Source: Leptolinea sp. UBA5203 (GTDB lineage: Bacteria > Chloroflexota > Anaerolineae > Anaerolineales > Anaerolineaceae). From it: a stretch of DNA of 64,000 bases. How positions within the stretch are numbered: the first letter of the stretch is position 1; each line of letters starts with the position of its first letter. This document shows positions 25,481 through 34,431 of this stretch, piece after piece. Below the pieces are notes generated by a model, which saw only the letters and a list, made by a program, of their open reading frames with translations, made no database searches and was not told where the DNA came from. The stretch is taken from assembly GCA_002412765.1 (NCBI GenBank), contig DHVR01000068.1, positions 1 through 64,000 of the forward strand. Reading direction: 5' to 3'. Made by a program: the position numbers and the translations under genes.

Positions 25481-26266
25481 ATGAAATGTGACTCTGAATT
25501 CCAAGTCGGCCCGCGAGCCGAACCCTTCTTCCATCCCGGCTCCCGTACCGGATGTTTGCTCATCCATGGATTCACCAGCACGCCTAATGAAATGCGTTGG
25601 CTGGGAAGAAAACTGGCCGAAACCTGGGGATTCACAACGCTGGGCATCCGTCTGGCGGGCCACGGTACCTGCATGGCAGATATGGAACGCGCCACCTGGA
25701 AGGATTGGCTGGCTTCCGTGGAGGATGGCTATCATTTTTTACGCCCCAATGTGGATCGTCTGTTTGTGATCGGTTCCTCCATGGGCGGCGCGTTGGCTCT
25801 AAACGCAGCCTCGGATTTCCCTGTGGAAGGCGTTGTTAGCATCTCCACACCCTACGATCTTCCCGATGACAAGCGTCTGCTCTTCTTGCCCCTATTGCGC
25901 CCTTTCCATACTAAAATAAAAAAAGGTCCGCCCGATTGGCAGGGAGCCCATTCCCAGGAAGAACACATTGCCTATCCATTCCGAACCCCGCATGGGATTT
26001 TGGAATTAGACAAACTCTTGAATAACATGCGCCAACGCTTACCACGCATTCAAGCACCCGTTTTGTTATTCCAATCCGAGAAGGACATCACCATACCCGA
26101 AAACAGCATGGAGTCCATTACAGCCAAAGTGACATCAGCACCTGTCGAGCATCATTGGGTGCAGAATAGTGGTCATGTCATTACCCTGGAACCAGATCAG
26201 GAATTCCTTGCCCAAACCATCGCTGAATTTATCCAAAAGATTCCGACCCCAAATCAAGGCAATTAA
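25481..26266 (+). CDS. alpha/beta-hydrolase, carboxylesterase-like
   Basis: A 261-residue serine hydrolase resembling Est30-type carboxylesterases and monoacylglycerol lipases. The HG oxyanion motif is LLIHGFTSTPNEM, the nucleophile elbow is G98-S-S100-M-G102, an Asp lies in LFQSEKDITIP and the catalytic His is in NSGHVITLEPD. No signal peptide is seen, so it is cytoplasmic. It sits in the operon with the M24 peptidase (two bases between them) and the metallo-beta-lactamase-fold enzyme (one base after), which suggests a general catabolic or detoxification set. The natural ester substrate is unknown. Confidence 0.9.
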   Translation: MKCDSEFQVGPRAEPFFHPGSRTGCLLIHGFTSTPNEMRWLGRKLAETWGFTTLGIRLAGHGTCMADMERATWKDWLASVEDGYHFLRPNVDRLFVIGSSMGGALALNAASDFPVEGVVSISTPYDLPDDKRLLFLPLLRPFHTKIKKGPPDWQGAHSQEEHIAYPFRTPHGILELDKLLNNMRQRLPRIQAPVLLFQSEKDITIPENSMESITAKVTSAPVEHHWVQNSGHVITLEPDQEFLAQTIAEFIQKIPTPNQGN

Positions 26267-26267
26267 A

Positions 26268-26903
26268 ATGAGTATAAAACGTGTTAACCACATCATCGGC
26301 CCCCTGCAAAACAATTGTTTTCTTTTATTAGATGACGAAACCAACGAAGCCGTGATGATTGATCCCCCATTGGAAGTGGAAACCATCTTTCCAAAATTGC
26401 AGCAATCCGGCATTGAAATCACCCATATCTTAATCACCCATGCGCATTTTGATCATATTGGCGGCGTGCAGGCTGTTTTGGACCATTCTGCAGTGAAACC
26501 AAAGATCTACATGCACGTCAAAGAACTCCCCCTCTGGCAGGAAAAAGGCAACGGCAACGATTTTAATATCTCCATTACCCTGCCCGCCCAGCCGGACGTG
26601 CTACTTGATGACGAACCAGAATTGACCTTTGGGAACCTTAAACTCCGGACGCTATTCACTCCCGGTCATACCCCAGGGCATTGTACGTTTTACTGCTCCG
26701 ATTTGAATGCTGCTTTTTGTGGAGACGTCATTTTTTATCGCAGTATCGGACGCACCGATTTCCACGGCGGTGATTTGCCCACCCTGCTGGATAGTATTCG
26801 GCAAAAAATATTCACCCTGCCGCCTGGGACTGAACTTTTTCCGGGTCACGGCCGTCATACAACCGTTCAGGATGAAATTGATTTCAATCCGTTTCTGGAG
26901 TAA
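26268..26903 (+). CDS. metallo-beta-lactamase-fold hydrolase (glyoxalase II-like)
   Basis: A 211-residue dinuclear-metal hydrolase. The metal motif THAHFDHIGG is complete, followed by TPGHTPGHCTFY, the bridging Asp in FCGDVIFYRSIGRTD and the last His in FPGHGRHT. This is the short glyoxalase-II/YcbL-like form, which hydrolyses thioesters such as lactoylglutathione analogues. The ATG at 26268 is preferred; an upstream in-frame start (26169) would overlap the esterase by about 100 bases. It is the last gene of its operon and faces rny across a shared terminator. Confidence 0.92.
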   Translation: MSIKRVNHIIGPLQNNCFLLLDDETNEAVMIDPPLEVETIFPKLQQSGIEITHILITHAHFDHIGGVQAVLDHSAVKPKIYMHVKELPLWQEKGNGNDFNISITLPAQPDVLLDDEPELTFGNLKLRTLFTPGHTPGHCTFYCSDLNAAFCGDVIFYRSIGRTDFHGGDLPTLLDSIRQKIFTLPPGTELFPGHGRHTTVQDEIDFNPFLE

Positions 26904-26944
26904 TCTTCATCCTTCCTATTAGCATGTTCATATAAAATAAACAC

Positions 26945-26977
26945 AAACAGGACTGCCATAATTGGTCAGTCCTGTTT
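26945..26977. terminator. bidirectional terminator between convergent genes
   Basis: AAACAGGACT (26945-26954) pairs with AGTCCTGTTT (26968-26977) around a 13-nt loop, with T-rich flanks on both strands. It serves the operon ending at 26903 and rny, which ends at 26998 on the other strand. Confidence 0.85.
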
Positions 26978-26997
26978 ATATTTATCTGCGTGTTTAA

Positions 26998-28542
26998 TTA
27001 TTTAGCGTAATCGACAGCCCGAGTTTCACGAATCACGGTGACTTTGATCTGACCAGGATACTGCATGGTTTCTTCTACTTTCTTCGAGATATCGCGAGCC
27101 AGACGGGTTGCGGCTAAATCATCAATCTCCTCGGGACGAACGATGATACGTACTTCACGGCCTGCCTGAATAGCAAAGCTTTGGCTGACGCCCTTGTATG
27201 AGTTGGCAATATCTTCCAACGCGCGCAAGCGTTTGATGTATTGTTCAAGGTCTTCACGGCGGGCACCGGGGCGGGCACCGGAGATGGCATCGGCGGCCTC
27301 AACAATAACTGCTTCAACACTTTCCTGCTCAATTTCATGATGATGCGATGAAATTGCATTCACAATCATGGGGTGCACCCCATAGCGTTTGGCTAATTCA
27401 GCACCAATCTGGGCATGCGTCCCTTCGGTGTTGTGATCAATCGCTTTGCCAAGGTCATGCAGCAAGGCAGCCGTTCGGCAAACTTCTACATTGGCGCCCA
27501 ATTCAGCGGCAATCACAGCGGCTAATTTGGCGGTTTCAACGGCATGAGATAATTGATTTTGTCCGTAGGAAGTGCGGTATTTCAAGCGGCCCAACACTTT
27601 CAGAATTTCAGGATGCAGGCTGGGAACGTCGGCATCAAAGGCAGCCTGTTCACCGGCTTCAGCGATGGTTTGATCCATCTGTTTTTGTTCTTCTTCCAGA
27701 ATCTTTTCAATGTGCGCAGGATGGATACGGCCGTCCAGAATCAAACGAGAGAGGGACAGGCGTGCCACTTCGCGGCGTACCGGATCAAAACAGGAGATGG
27801 TTACAGCTTCCGGGGTGTCATCCACAATCACATCCACGCCGGCAGCCTGTTCAAAGGCACGGATGTTGCGGCCGTTACGACCAACAATCCGCCCCTTCAT
27901 TTCATCATTGGGCAGCTCAACCAGGGAGGTGGTTACCGTAGAAACATGATCCGAAGCAACCCGCTGGATGGCATCCGCAATAATCTCACGGGCACGTTTT
28001 TCGCCTTCCTGACGGGCTTCCGCTTCAATCTGGCGGATAATACGTACCATATCTGAACGGGCTTCTTTTTCAGCGTATTGAAGCATCTCATCATGAGCTT
28101 CTTCAAGGGTCATCTGAGCAATTTTCTGCAGTTCAATCAGGTGAACTTCCTGCATATGTTCAATTTCATTTGCCCGTTTGTCCATTGCGGATTGGCGTTT
28201 ATTGAGATTAGCCTCCCGCTGTTCCAGACGTTCCTGACGAAAATCCACTTCTGAACGCCTTTTTTGTAAGCGTTCTTCTTCCCGGGAAAGTTCCAGACGG
28301 CGGCGTTGCGTTTCTGCTTCAGTCTCTTTCATAATCTTAAGAGACTCGTCTTTTGCTTCCAGTTCAATTACCCGGGCATTTTCTTTGGAAATTTTTAAAA
28401 TATTGTCTGCTTTGTTTTGTTGTTCGCTTAAAAACCGATTGATGCTGTTTTTGACAACAAAATAACTTATCACGATACACAGCACCACAAATGCAAGTAA
28501 AATTCCTATTAAAGCTCCATTATCAATTAATTCTTTCAACAT
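26998..28542 (-). CDS. rny: ribonuclease Y
   Basis: Membrane-anchored endoribonuclease that starts mRNA decay in many bacteria lacking RNase E. Order of parts: one N-terminal membrane helix (ALIGILLAFVVLCIVISYFVV), a long charged coiled coil (~45-200), a KH RNA-binding domain with GRNGRNIRAFE, then an HD domain with TAALLHDLGKAIDH and the second His pair in SHHHEIE. The length of ~514 residues is typical. ATG 28542 gives the best spacing to GAGGG; in-frame ATGs at 28545 and 28554 are alternatives. The start region overlaps the 3' end of recX, so the two are translationally coupled. Confidence 0.96.
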   Translation of the reverse strand: MLKELIDNGALIGILLAFVVLCIVISYFVVKNSINRFLSEQQNKADNILKISKENARVIELEAKDESLKIMKETEAETQRRRLELSREEERLQKRRSEVDFRQERLEQREANLNKRQSAMDKRANEIEHMQEVHLIELQKIAQMTLEEAHDEMLQYAEKEARSDMVRIIRQIEAEARQEGEKRAREIIADAIQRVASDHVSTVTTSLVELPNDEMKGRIVGRNGRNIRAFEQAAGVDVIVDDTPEAVTISCFDPVRREVARLSLSRLILDGRIHPAHIEKILEEEQKQMDQTIAEAGEQAAFDADVPSLHPEILKVLGRLKYRTSYGQNQLSHAVETAKLAAVIAAELGANVEVCRTAALLHDLGKAIDHNTEGTHAQIGAELAKRYGVHPMIVNAISSHHHEIEQESVEAVIVEAADAISGARPGARREDLEQYIKRLRALEDIANSYKGVSQSFAIQAGREVRIIVRPEEIDDLAATRLARDISKKVEETMQYPGQIKVTVIRETRAVDYAK

Positions 28543-29206
28543 CATCGCCCTCATTCATATAAGATAGGGAGTGCTTTGGGTCCGATTGTAGTTCATTCCA
28601 CAGCGTTTGAATCGTTTGCCTGCTAAGATAATAGGCAAATCCACGGCGATTTAAATACCCCATGAGTTTTTGTTGGAATTGATCATAGGGCAAGGATTGC
28701 ACCCGTTTTAAATAAATCATCGCAGTTTGATACGCTAATTGTGAATCGTCATGAACATCAGATAAAGCACATTGAATTAAATTATCAGGTAAGCCCTTGG
28801 CACGCAGTTCCATGGCTAATAATCGCTTACTGCGCGGGCGATTGTTGATCCGAAAATGCACGTATGTCTCTGCAAATTCAGCGTCATTCAGCATATGCAG
28901 CTCAGTGCAACGCTGGATAACATGATCAACAACGGTTTCGGGGAATCCCAAATCTTTCAGTTTTCTTTGTAATTCGGAAGTAGTTCGAGCGCGATAGCTT
29001 AAATAATGTGCCGCTCGAGAGAAAGCAACTTCGTATTCATCCTGCTCCAACAGTTTCTGTTTGGCCTTTTCATCCAGGATTTCCCCCACCCTTAGCCAGG
29101 CAGCAACAATTCGTGACAAGCTAAATCCGTACGAGCCATCCACAAAAATGTTCACTCGATTTGGATTCTTTTGCTGCGCTGTAATTGCAGAAATCGTATT
29201 TATCAT
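28523..29206 (-). CDS. recX: regulatory protein RecX
   Basis: A 227-residue RecX-family protein, longer than the ~150-residue classical form, as is usual in Gram-positive-type bacteria. It has tandem three-helix repeats with the family signatures AAHYLSYRARTTSELQRKL and NDAEFAETYVHFRINNRPRS (first residues of repeats one and two). RecX binds RecA filaments and limits recombinase activity. The ATG at 29206 is preferred; a TTG start at 29257 would translate through a strong hairpin. No Shine-Dalgarno is seen before 29206, where a run of seven T precedes the ATG. Its 3' end overlaps rny. recA is not in the window. Confidence 0.88.
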   Translation of the reverse strand: MINTISAITAQQKNPNRVNIFVDGSYGFSLSRIVAAWLRVGEILDEKAKQKLLEQDEYEVAFSRAAHYLSYRARTTSELQRKLKDLGFPETVVDHVIQRCTELHMLNDAEFAETYVHFRINNRPRSKRLLAMELRAKGLPDNLIQCALSDVHDDSQLAYQTAMIYLKRVQSLPYDQFQQKLMGYLNRRGFAYYLSRQTIQTLWNELQSDPKHSLSYMNEGDDVERIN

Positions 29207-29245
29207 AAAAAAACAACCAAATGCCACCAAAGAAGCGTTTGGTTG
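29207..29245 (-). terminator. terminator-like hairpin abutting the recX start
   Basis: On the minus strand CAACCAAACGC (29235-29245) pairs with GCATTTGGTTG (29214-29224), 10 of 11 pairs, and is followed directly by seven T (29207-29213) and then the recX ATG. This is a textbook intrinsic terminator in the recX leader. It either ends an unseen upstream minus-strand transcript or attenuates recX-rny. Confidence 0.7.
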
Positions 29246-29962
29246 AAATTCTTTCAAGAGTTCTGTACTTTTGGATCTATCTGAAGGTAGAAACCCAAAG
29301 CTGCAAAGATCGTATCTATTGAATCTGTCAGTTTGATCTGTTTCCTGATATATTGCTGTTCTTCCAGTTTTCCGATCTTAACTTAAAATCAGTATGTAAT
29401 TCCATAGGCTCATACTTCTTTAAGGTGAATTGACAGTCTATCATCATCTCGATATTGATCTTCAATCTCACAAATTGCGAGAACATCTTTTTAAAAATTT
29501 CAATCCATTGCTAAACGATGGTAAGCGTACTTTATTTTCATCTAATGAAATAATTATACATGATTTTAACAAAAATGCGTATAGAATGACAATGATTAAA
29601 ATAAACTAAATACTGTAAGAGCTTAATCAATAATGTAAGGAAAAATTACAATCGTCATTGGTGATCAAACGAGTCTTAACTTCACCATTAATCGTATGAC
29701 AATATTTGGTTGAATAAAAGGATTGGCGGATTATCAAACTCCCAGCGCAACGCATTACATGGAACAATGCGGCTTAAATGGTTCTGCCTTGCGGAGGGTA
29801 TTGAAAGAAGCGCAAAAACCAGACCCCCTGAAATTTTCAATCTGACTTGTCATGTAAAAGTTGTTTTGTATTTTGCCTTTCGAAAAAGGCTCATACACTT
29901 AAACCCCATTTTTTTCAAAACCCTAATTCCCCTTTTTCGATTTTTCCTTCTATAATAATACA
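29246..29962. other. 717-bp intergenic region, AT-rich, no intact gene
   Basis: No complete gene is supported. On the minus strand a ~29270-29500 stretch reads as short protein-like segments broken by stops. On the plus strand 29717-29848 gives a fragment containing HYMEQCGLNGSALRRVLKEA and ending at a stop. Both look like decayed gene remnants. A consensus TATAAT (29951-29956) at the right edge belongs to the next gene. Confidence 0.35.
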
Positions 29963-31345
29963 ATGACAAATTGGTTAGAAAAACTCATTAAGCCCCTTGA
30001 TAAGGAGCGCAAAGAATATATACTGGTCCGGCTTTCCAAAGATTCAAGTCCCAGTGTCGATTATTTTGTCCTAATCATGCTATCTTCGATTATTGCGACC
30101 ATGGGATTGATCACCAATTCCGCTGCAGTTATCATTGGCGCTATGCTGGTAGCTCCATTAATGTCTCCAATCCTGGGACTTTCATTATCCTCGGTCGCCG
30201 GTGAACACCTTACTGTTGAAAAAGCTATCCTGGCATTGTTTCAAGGTGTAATACTGGCAATCACCCTTTCCTGTATCCTCAGTTTTTTAGCATACCATAC
30301 GCCATTTATTATTCTGGAAGATATTCCCCCGGAGATATTAGCACGCACAAAACCATCCCCCTTCGATCTGATTATTGCCTTGGCCGGTGGTGCCGCTGCA
30401 GCCTATGCACTGGCTCAACCAGATCTATCAGAAGCTTTGCCGGGAGTAGCCATCTCAACCGCCTTGATGCCTCCATTATGTACTGTTGGGATTGGTATCG
30501 CTATTTTAGAACCAACGATTATATTCGGCGCTTTGATATTGTTTTTGACAAACCTTTTTGCCATTTCTTTTGCAGGAACCTTAGTTTTCATTGCTATGGG
30601 GTTTCGCCCCAAAAGATTTGAGAAAACATGGCATGGGATTCCGATGAATGTTCTCATCGCTGCCATCCTGGTTCTTTGTATTACAATACCGCTTATTTTT
30701 ATTAGTTTGCAATTTGTTCGTACTGCAAATTTATCCAATGAAATCCACAATGCTGTGCTTCAAGAACTGCCAATGATCGATGAGGCACATCTGGTAAATA
30801 TTACGATTGATTCAAGCGATTCGCTGTTATCTCCAGATTCGGTTATCCAACTAATCATTGAAATACAAGCCAACAGTAATCCTTCTTATTATCAGGTTGT
30901 TCAATTACAAGAAAATATCGCCAAAACGATTAATAGAACAGTTTCTATTCAATTAATCTCAGTTCCTTCAACTAGGCTTGATCCCCATATACCTCCAACT
31001 TTGACTTCAACCAATACGATTGGTCCAAGTCCAACATCGACCCTTTCCTTAACACCAAGTTATACATCTTCAGCAACCCTAAAGCCAAGTGCTACAATCA
31101 CGCCATCCCTCACCGCTAGCCTTACACCAACCCCTATGTTAGCTTATATCTTCCGAACCGATGGTAATGGGATTTATATTCGCAAAGAACCCCGCGGTGA
31201 TCCAATTTTTAGTTTATCAGACGGAGCATTGATTGATATTCTGGACGGTAGGGAAACCATTGGAAACGCAAAATATATTCAAATTAGAGATATTTCGGGT
31301 CGAATTGGATGGGTGCCCGCTTATTATATTTACATTGAGCCATAG
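29963..31345 (+). CDS. DUF389 membrane protein with C-terminal SH3-like domain
   Basis: A 460-residue membrane protein. Residues ~30-250 form the DUF389 (TIGR00341-like) core with several membrane helices and the signature ITNSAAVIIGAMLVAPLMSPILGL. A soluble domain follows, then a Thr/Ser/Pro-rich linker (~340-385) and an SH3b-like domain (IYIRKEPRGDPIFSL... RIGWVPAYYIY). The function of DUF389 is unknown; the SH3 part suggests cell-wall contact outside the membrane. TATAAT lies only six bases before the ATG, so the mRNA is probably leaderless. The next two small membrane-protein genes follow closely on the same strand. Confidence 0.85.
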   Translation: MTNWLEKLIKPLDKERKEYILVRLSKDSSPSVDYFVLIMLSSIIATMGLITNSAAVIIGAMLVAPLMSPILGLSLSSVAGEHLTVEKAILALFQGVILAITLSCILSFLAYHTPFIILEDIPPEILARTKPSPFDLIIALAGGAAAAYALAQPDLSEALPGVAISTALMPPLCTVGIGIAILEPTIIFGALILFLTNLFAISFAGTLVFIAMGFRPKRFEKTWHGIPMNVLIAAILVLCITIPLIFISLQFVRTANLSNEIHNAVLQELPMIDEAHLVNITIDSSDSLLSPDSVIQLIIEIQANSNPSYYQVVQLQENIAKTINRTVSIQLISVPSTRLDPHIPPTLTSTNTIGPSPTSTLSLTPSYTSSATLKPSATITPSLTASLTPTPMLAYIFRTDGNGIYIRKEPRGDPIFSLSDGALIDILDGRETIGNAKYIQIRDISGRIGWVPAYYIYIEP

Positions 31346-31374
31346 AAATTCATAATTCATGCTACAATAAATCT

Positions 31375-31833
31375 ATGAATACAGAACTCGAACCAATCCA
31401 ACCCAAACGTATACCGCAAGTAATGCATAAAAAACAAGCCCTGTGGCAGATATATCTTCCCATGCTTGTTTTTATTCTGATCATTCTTGCTTTGTCTGTT
31501 TTCATTGCAGCAGGTTCACCTGCCAGCACGGGTCTTAATGAAAAATTAGCCCACCTTGCTACCCTCTATTTAATGACCCCCCTGCTCATCGGCAGCATTC
31601 CCGTTCTTGCGCTTCTCATCGGGTTAATCTACCTGGTATCCAGAATCTTCCCTTACATTTCCAAATACGGTGCATGGCTCACGGAAAAAATTGACCTGGG
31701 CAAATTTTATATCGAACAGGGAATGGATGCAGCCTCTCAACCTTTTATTAAAGTACCGGCTTTGTTTTCCGGTTTGCGAAATTTTTTCACCGGACTGATT
31801 GATGCATTAAGGAGACTTTATTCACATGAATAG
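31375..31833 (+). CDS. hypothetical membrane protein
   Basis: A 152-residue protein with two clear membrane helices (LPMLVFILIILALSVFIAA and LLIGSIPVLALLIGLIYLV) and an amphipathic C-terminal part. Not recognised as a named family. An extended -10 (TGCTACAAT, 31360-31368) ends six bases before the ATG, which points to a leaderless transcript. The following gene overlaps its 3' end by eight bases, so the two are probably translated together and may form a small membrane complex. Confidence 0.7.
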   Translation: MNTELEPIQPKRIPQVMHKKQALWQIYLPMLVFILIILALSVFIAAGSPASTGLNEKLAHLATLYLMTPLLIGSIPVLALLIGLIYLVSRIFPYISKYGAWLTEKIDLGKFYIEQGMDAASQPFIKVPALFSGLRNFFTGLIDALRRLYSHE

Positions 31834-32020
31834 TAAATACAGCAGAACGTTGCTTGTCGGAACAGTTTTAGGGGCCCTAACAGGATTGATTGCCTCCTAT
31901 TTGTTGGTTAAGCGTGCTGAGGATGAGGAAAGCGAAGTACAAATCACCCCTAAAGACGGTGTGAAATTGGGCGTTGGCATCATCAGTCTCTTCAAATTAA
32001 TCACATCCCTTCACGATTAA
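31826..32020 (+). CDS. small membrane protein, YtxH-like
   Basis: A 64-residue protein with one N-terminal membrane helix (LLVGTVLGALTGLIASYLLV) followed by a charged, acidic stretch. It resembles the short YtxH-type envelope proteins in layout, but similarity is weak. AAGGAG precedes the ATG, and the gene overlaps the end of the preceding membrane-protein gene by eight bases. Function unknown. Confidence 0.65.
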   Translation: MNSKYSRTLLVGTVLGALTGLIASYLLVKRAEDEESEVQITPKDGVKLGVGIISLFKLITSLHD

Positions 32021-32051
32021 TCCTTCTTTTATTGATTGTCCTCAATAATCC

Positions 32052-33065
32052 ATGCCAGACGTATTGATTAGTTCCTTTATTGCGGGCGAATTGACCCGTG
32101 ATTATATTGTTAAATCACAATCCGAAGTTTATCTGGATGTCCCCGGTGGCTCAGCCTTATATACCGCTGGAGGCATGCTACTGTGGGGTGAAATTCCGGG
32201 AATCCTATCCATGATTGGAGAAGATTACCCGAAAGAGTGGATCGATAAATTTTCTGAACTTGGCATCGATATCATCGGCATTCAACTTCAGCACAAACCC
32301 AAGAATCATCGCCGCTTTTATGGTTATCTCGAAGAAAACCAGCTCCAGACTGAAAATCCGATTACCTATTTTGATAAAGCCAAACTACCCCTACCCAAAG
32401 AATTGATTGGCTACCAGGCTCAAAAGACCATTCTGGATAATCGCAACCTCTCTGTGCCGCATTTTTGCCGTATCAATGATCTTCCCGCCAGCTATCTCGA
32501 TTGTCCATCCGTTCATCTCTGCGCAATGGATTATCAAGCCGCTCAGGCTCTTCCGGATGCCATGCGACAGGGACAAATCACAACCATCAGTATGCAGGCA
32601 TCTGCCTCTTATATGGACCCATTATTTTTTGATCGCATCCCCTACTTGATCAACCATCTATCCGTCTTCCACACTTCAGAAGAAAATTTACGTGCCTTGT
32701 TTCGAAACCGAAGTAAAGATCTTTGGGAAATGGCAGAAGTCATGGGTGGATATGGATGTGAATTGTTAGTTATTTATCGCGAAAATTCTTCCATTTATTT
32801 ATACAATGGCCAAAATAATGAAAAATGGATTATTCCAGCTTATCCAGTCGAAATCATTAATATCATTGGCATGGAAGAAGCCTTTTGCGGCGGCTTTTTT
32901 GCAAATTATCGAAAAACGTTTGATCCTATTGAGTCGGCGCTTTATGGAGTCATTTCTGCCTCCTTCACAGCGCAGGGTTTCGGTCCATTTTTTGCCCTGG
33001 ATGCATATCCCGGATTACCGGAAGCCAGGCTACTATCCATTCGTGAGGCAGTACGAAAATTATGA
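32052..33065 (+). CDS. PfkB-fold protein with degenerate catalytic motif
   Basis: A 337-residue protein with the ribokinase/PfkB fold. The N-terminal GG-substrate motif is present (DVPGGSALYTAGG), as is the C-terminal AFCGGFFANY block. The highly conserved DTxGAGD motif is replaced by NIIGMEE (G273-M-E-E276): the catalytic Asp is Glu and the anion-hole GAG is lost. It may therefore be a very weak kinase, act as a nucleosidase- or sensor-like relative, or bind sugar without catalysis. The M20 peptidase gene overlaps its stop by four bases, so they are one operon. No obvious sugar pathway is adjacent. Confidence 0.8.
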   Translation: MPDVLISSFIAGELTRDYIVKSQSEVYLDVPGGSALYTAGGMLLWGEIPGILSMIGEDYPKEWIDKFSELGIDIIGIQLQHKPKNHRRFYGYLEENQLQTENPITYFDKAKLPLPKELIGYQAQKTILDNRNLSVPHFCRINDLPASYLDCPSVHLCAMDYQAAQALPDAMRQGQITTISMQASASYMDPLFFDRIPYLINHLSVFHTSEENLRALFRNRSKDLWEMAEVMGGYGCELLVIYRENSSIYLYNGQNNEKWIIPAYPVEIINIIGMEEAFCGGFFANYRKTFDPIESALYGVISASFTAQGFGPFFALDAYPGLPEARLLSIREAVRKL

Positions 33066-34210
33066 AACAAATCCAAGAATCGTTCGTTCAATACGCCATT
33101 GAACAATGCAAAATTTTACAGCAGATCCCATCCCCCACCTTTCAGGAAGCCACAATAGCTGAGTATGTTTTTCAAAAATTTCAATCCCTCGGTGGAGAGG
33201 ATATCGCCAAGGATAATGCCGGCAATGTTTACGCGAAAATCACGGGCATCAAGGGCACCACACCCGTTGTCATCTCTGCCCACATGGATACCGTCCACCC
33301 GCTGGAAACTGATTTGAAGATAACCGAGCAGGAAAACCGCATAACAGGTGCTTCCATAGGGGATAATTCCCTAGGGCTCGCTGCGCTGATTACACTCCTC
33401 AGATACTTTAAAGAACAAGGCATCAAGCCCCCCCAAGATCTCTGGTTGGTTGCTAATACCACCGAAGAAGGCTTAGGGAATCTGGCCGGAATGAAAGCTG
33501 TGGTTGACCGTTTCAAGAAGAAGCCTTCTGCTTATATTATCCTGGAAGGTATGGGTATTGGTAACATCACTACACGGGGTTTGTCTGTCAAACGCTACCG
33601 ATTTCTTTTTGAAGGAGTTGGCGGCCATTCGTGGAGTGATTACGGCAGTCCATCGGCGATTCATGAAATGGTTCATGCCATCGAAAAAGTACTCGAGCTG
33701 CCGGTTCCGGATGAGTTTAAAACAACTATTAACATCGGGAAAATCATTGGCGGAAAATCCATCAATACTATCGCACCATGGGCAGAATTTGAGATGGATT
33801 TACGCTCGGAAAACACAACCGTGTTAGAGCGCTACAGTGAGTTAATCCTGGCTACCATCGCGAAAACCAACCCTGGTCTATCCGTCACACACGAAGTGAT
33901 TGGAGATCGACCCGGTGGGTTTATCAAGGAAAATCATCCTCTGGTGCATAAAGCGGTGGATGCCTATAAAGCCTATGAAATTGACGCTAAATTTACTGCC
34001 GGCTCCACGGATGCCAATATTCCGCTTTCCATGGGGTTGCCAGCCATTTGTCTCGGATTAACCGAAGGCGAGCACAGCCATTCCCTGGAAGAAACCATTG
34101 ATCTGCTTCCCCTCTCAAAAGGGTTATCCGCAGTTGTCCAACTTTTAAATCTGCTCTGGGTCAAGCCTAAACCCAAACGTCGTACTACCGTAGGGCGAAA
34201 AACCCTTTAA
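33062..34210 (+). CDS. M20-family metallopeptidase
   Basis: A 382-residue zinc peptidase of the M20 family (peptidase T/ArgE/DapE relatives). Metal and catalytic residues are in SAHMDTVHP (His, Asp), IGDNSLG (bridging Asp), NTTEEGLGN (Glu-Glu) and the C-terminal EGEHSHSLEE (His). A dimerisation domain with GGHSWSDYG lies in the middle. It releases amino acids from peptides or deacylates N-acyl amino acids in the cytoplasm. Translation is coupled to the PfkB-fold gene by a four-base overlap. The tail is basic (KPKPKRRTTVGRKTL). Confidence 0.92.
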   Translation: MKQIQESFVQYAIEQCKILQQIPSPTFQEATIAEYVFQKFQSLGGEDIAKDNAGNVYAKITGIKGTTPVVISAHMDTVHPLETDLKITEQENRITGASIGDNSLGLAALITLLRYFKEQGIKPPQDLWLVANTTEEGLGNLAGMKAVVDRFKKKPSAYIILEGMGIGNITTRGLSVKRYRFLFEGVGGHSWSDYGSPSAIHEMVHAIEKVLELPVPDEFKTTINIGKIIGGKSINTIAPWAEFEMDLRSENTTVLERYSELILATIAKTNPGLSVTHEVIGDRPGGFIKENHPLVHKAVDAYKAYEIDAKFTAGSTDANIPLSMGLPAICLGLTEGEHSHSLEETIDLLPLSKGLSAVVQLLNLLWVKPKPKRRTTVGRKTL

Positions 34211-34229
34211 TTCATGACCGACAAGTGGA

Positions 34230-34400
34230 TCATTTTTTTCCCTTGGGCTGATATTCAGGTAGAGGTTCTAGGATAATGAGATCAGCCAGGCCGTAAACCA
34301 TGTCCTGGCTGAGCAATATATGATCAGCCAATGCATGTTCCTGAATCCTGCGAGCCGGGTTAACACAATTGCTTATTCTAGAGAAAATTTTGCTATGGTG
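34230..34400 (-). pseudogene. possible gene remnant
   Basis: On the minus strand an open frame without a start codon runs to a TGA at 34230-34232. It encodes a protein-like tail including ARRIQEHALADHILLSQDM and ADLIILEPLPEYQPKGKK. It lies in the 221-bp gap between the convergent peptidase and transglutaminase genes. No family is recognised. It may be the C-terminal scrap of a lost gene or a chance open frame. Confidence 0.2.
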
Positions 34401-34431
34401 TGAATATTTTAGGTTTCCAACAACCTCCCCT

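Noticed and set aside
27348..28056. Plus-strand open frames opposite rny
   Set aside because: Antisense shadows of the conserved RNase Y gene.
29710..29955. 81-codon plus-strand open frame
   Set aside because: No ribosome site and unlikely composition; the neighbouring frame looks more protein-like but is a fragment.
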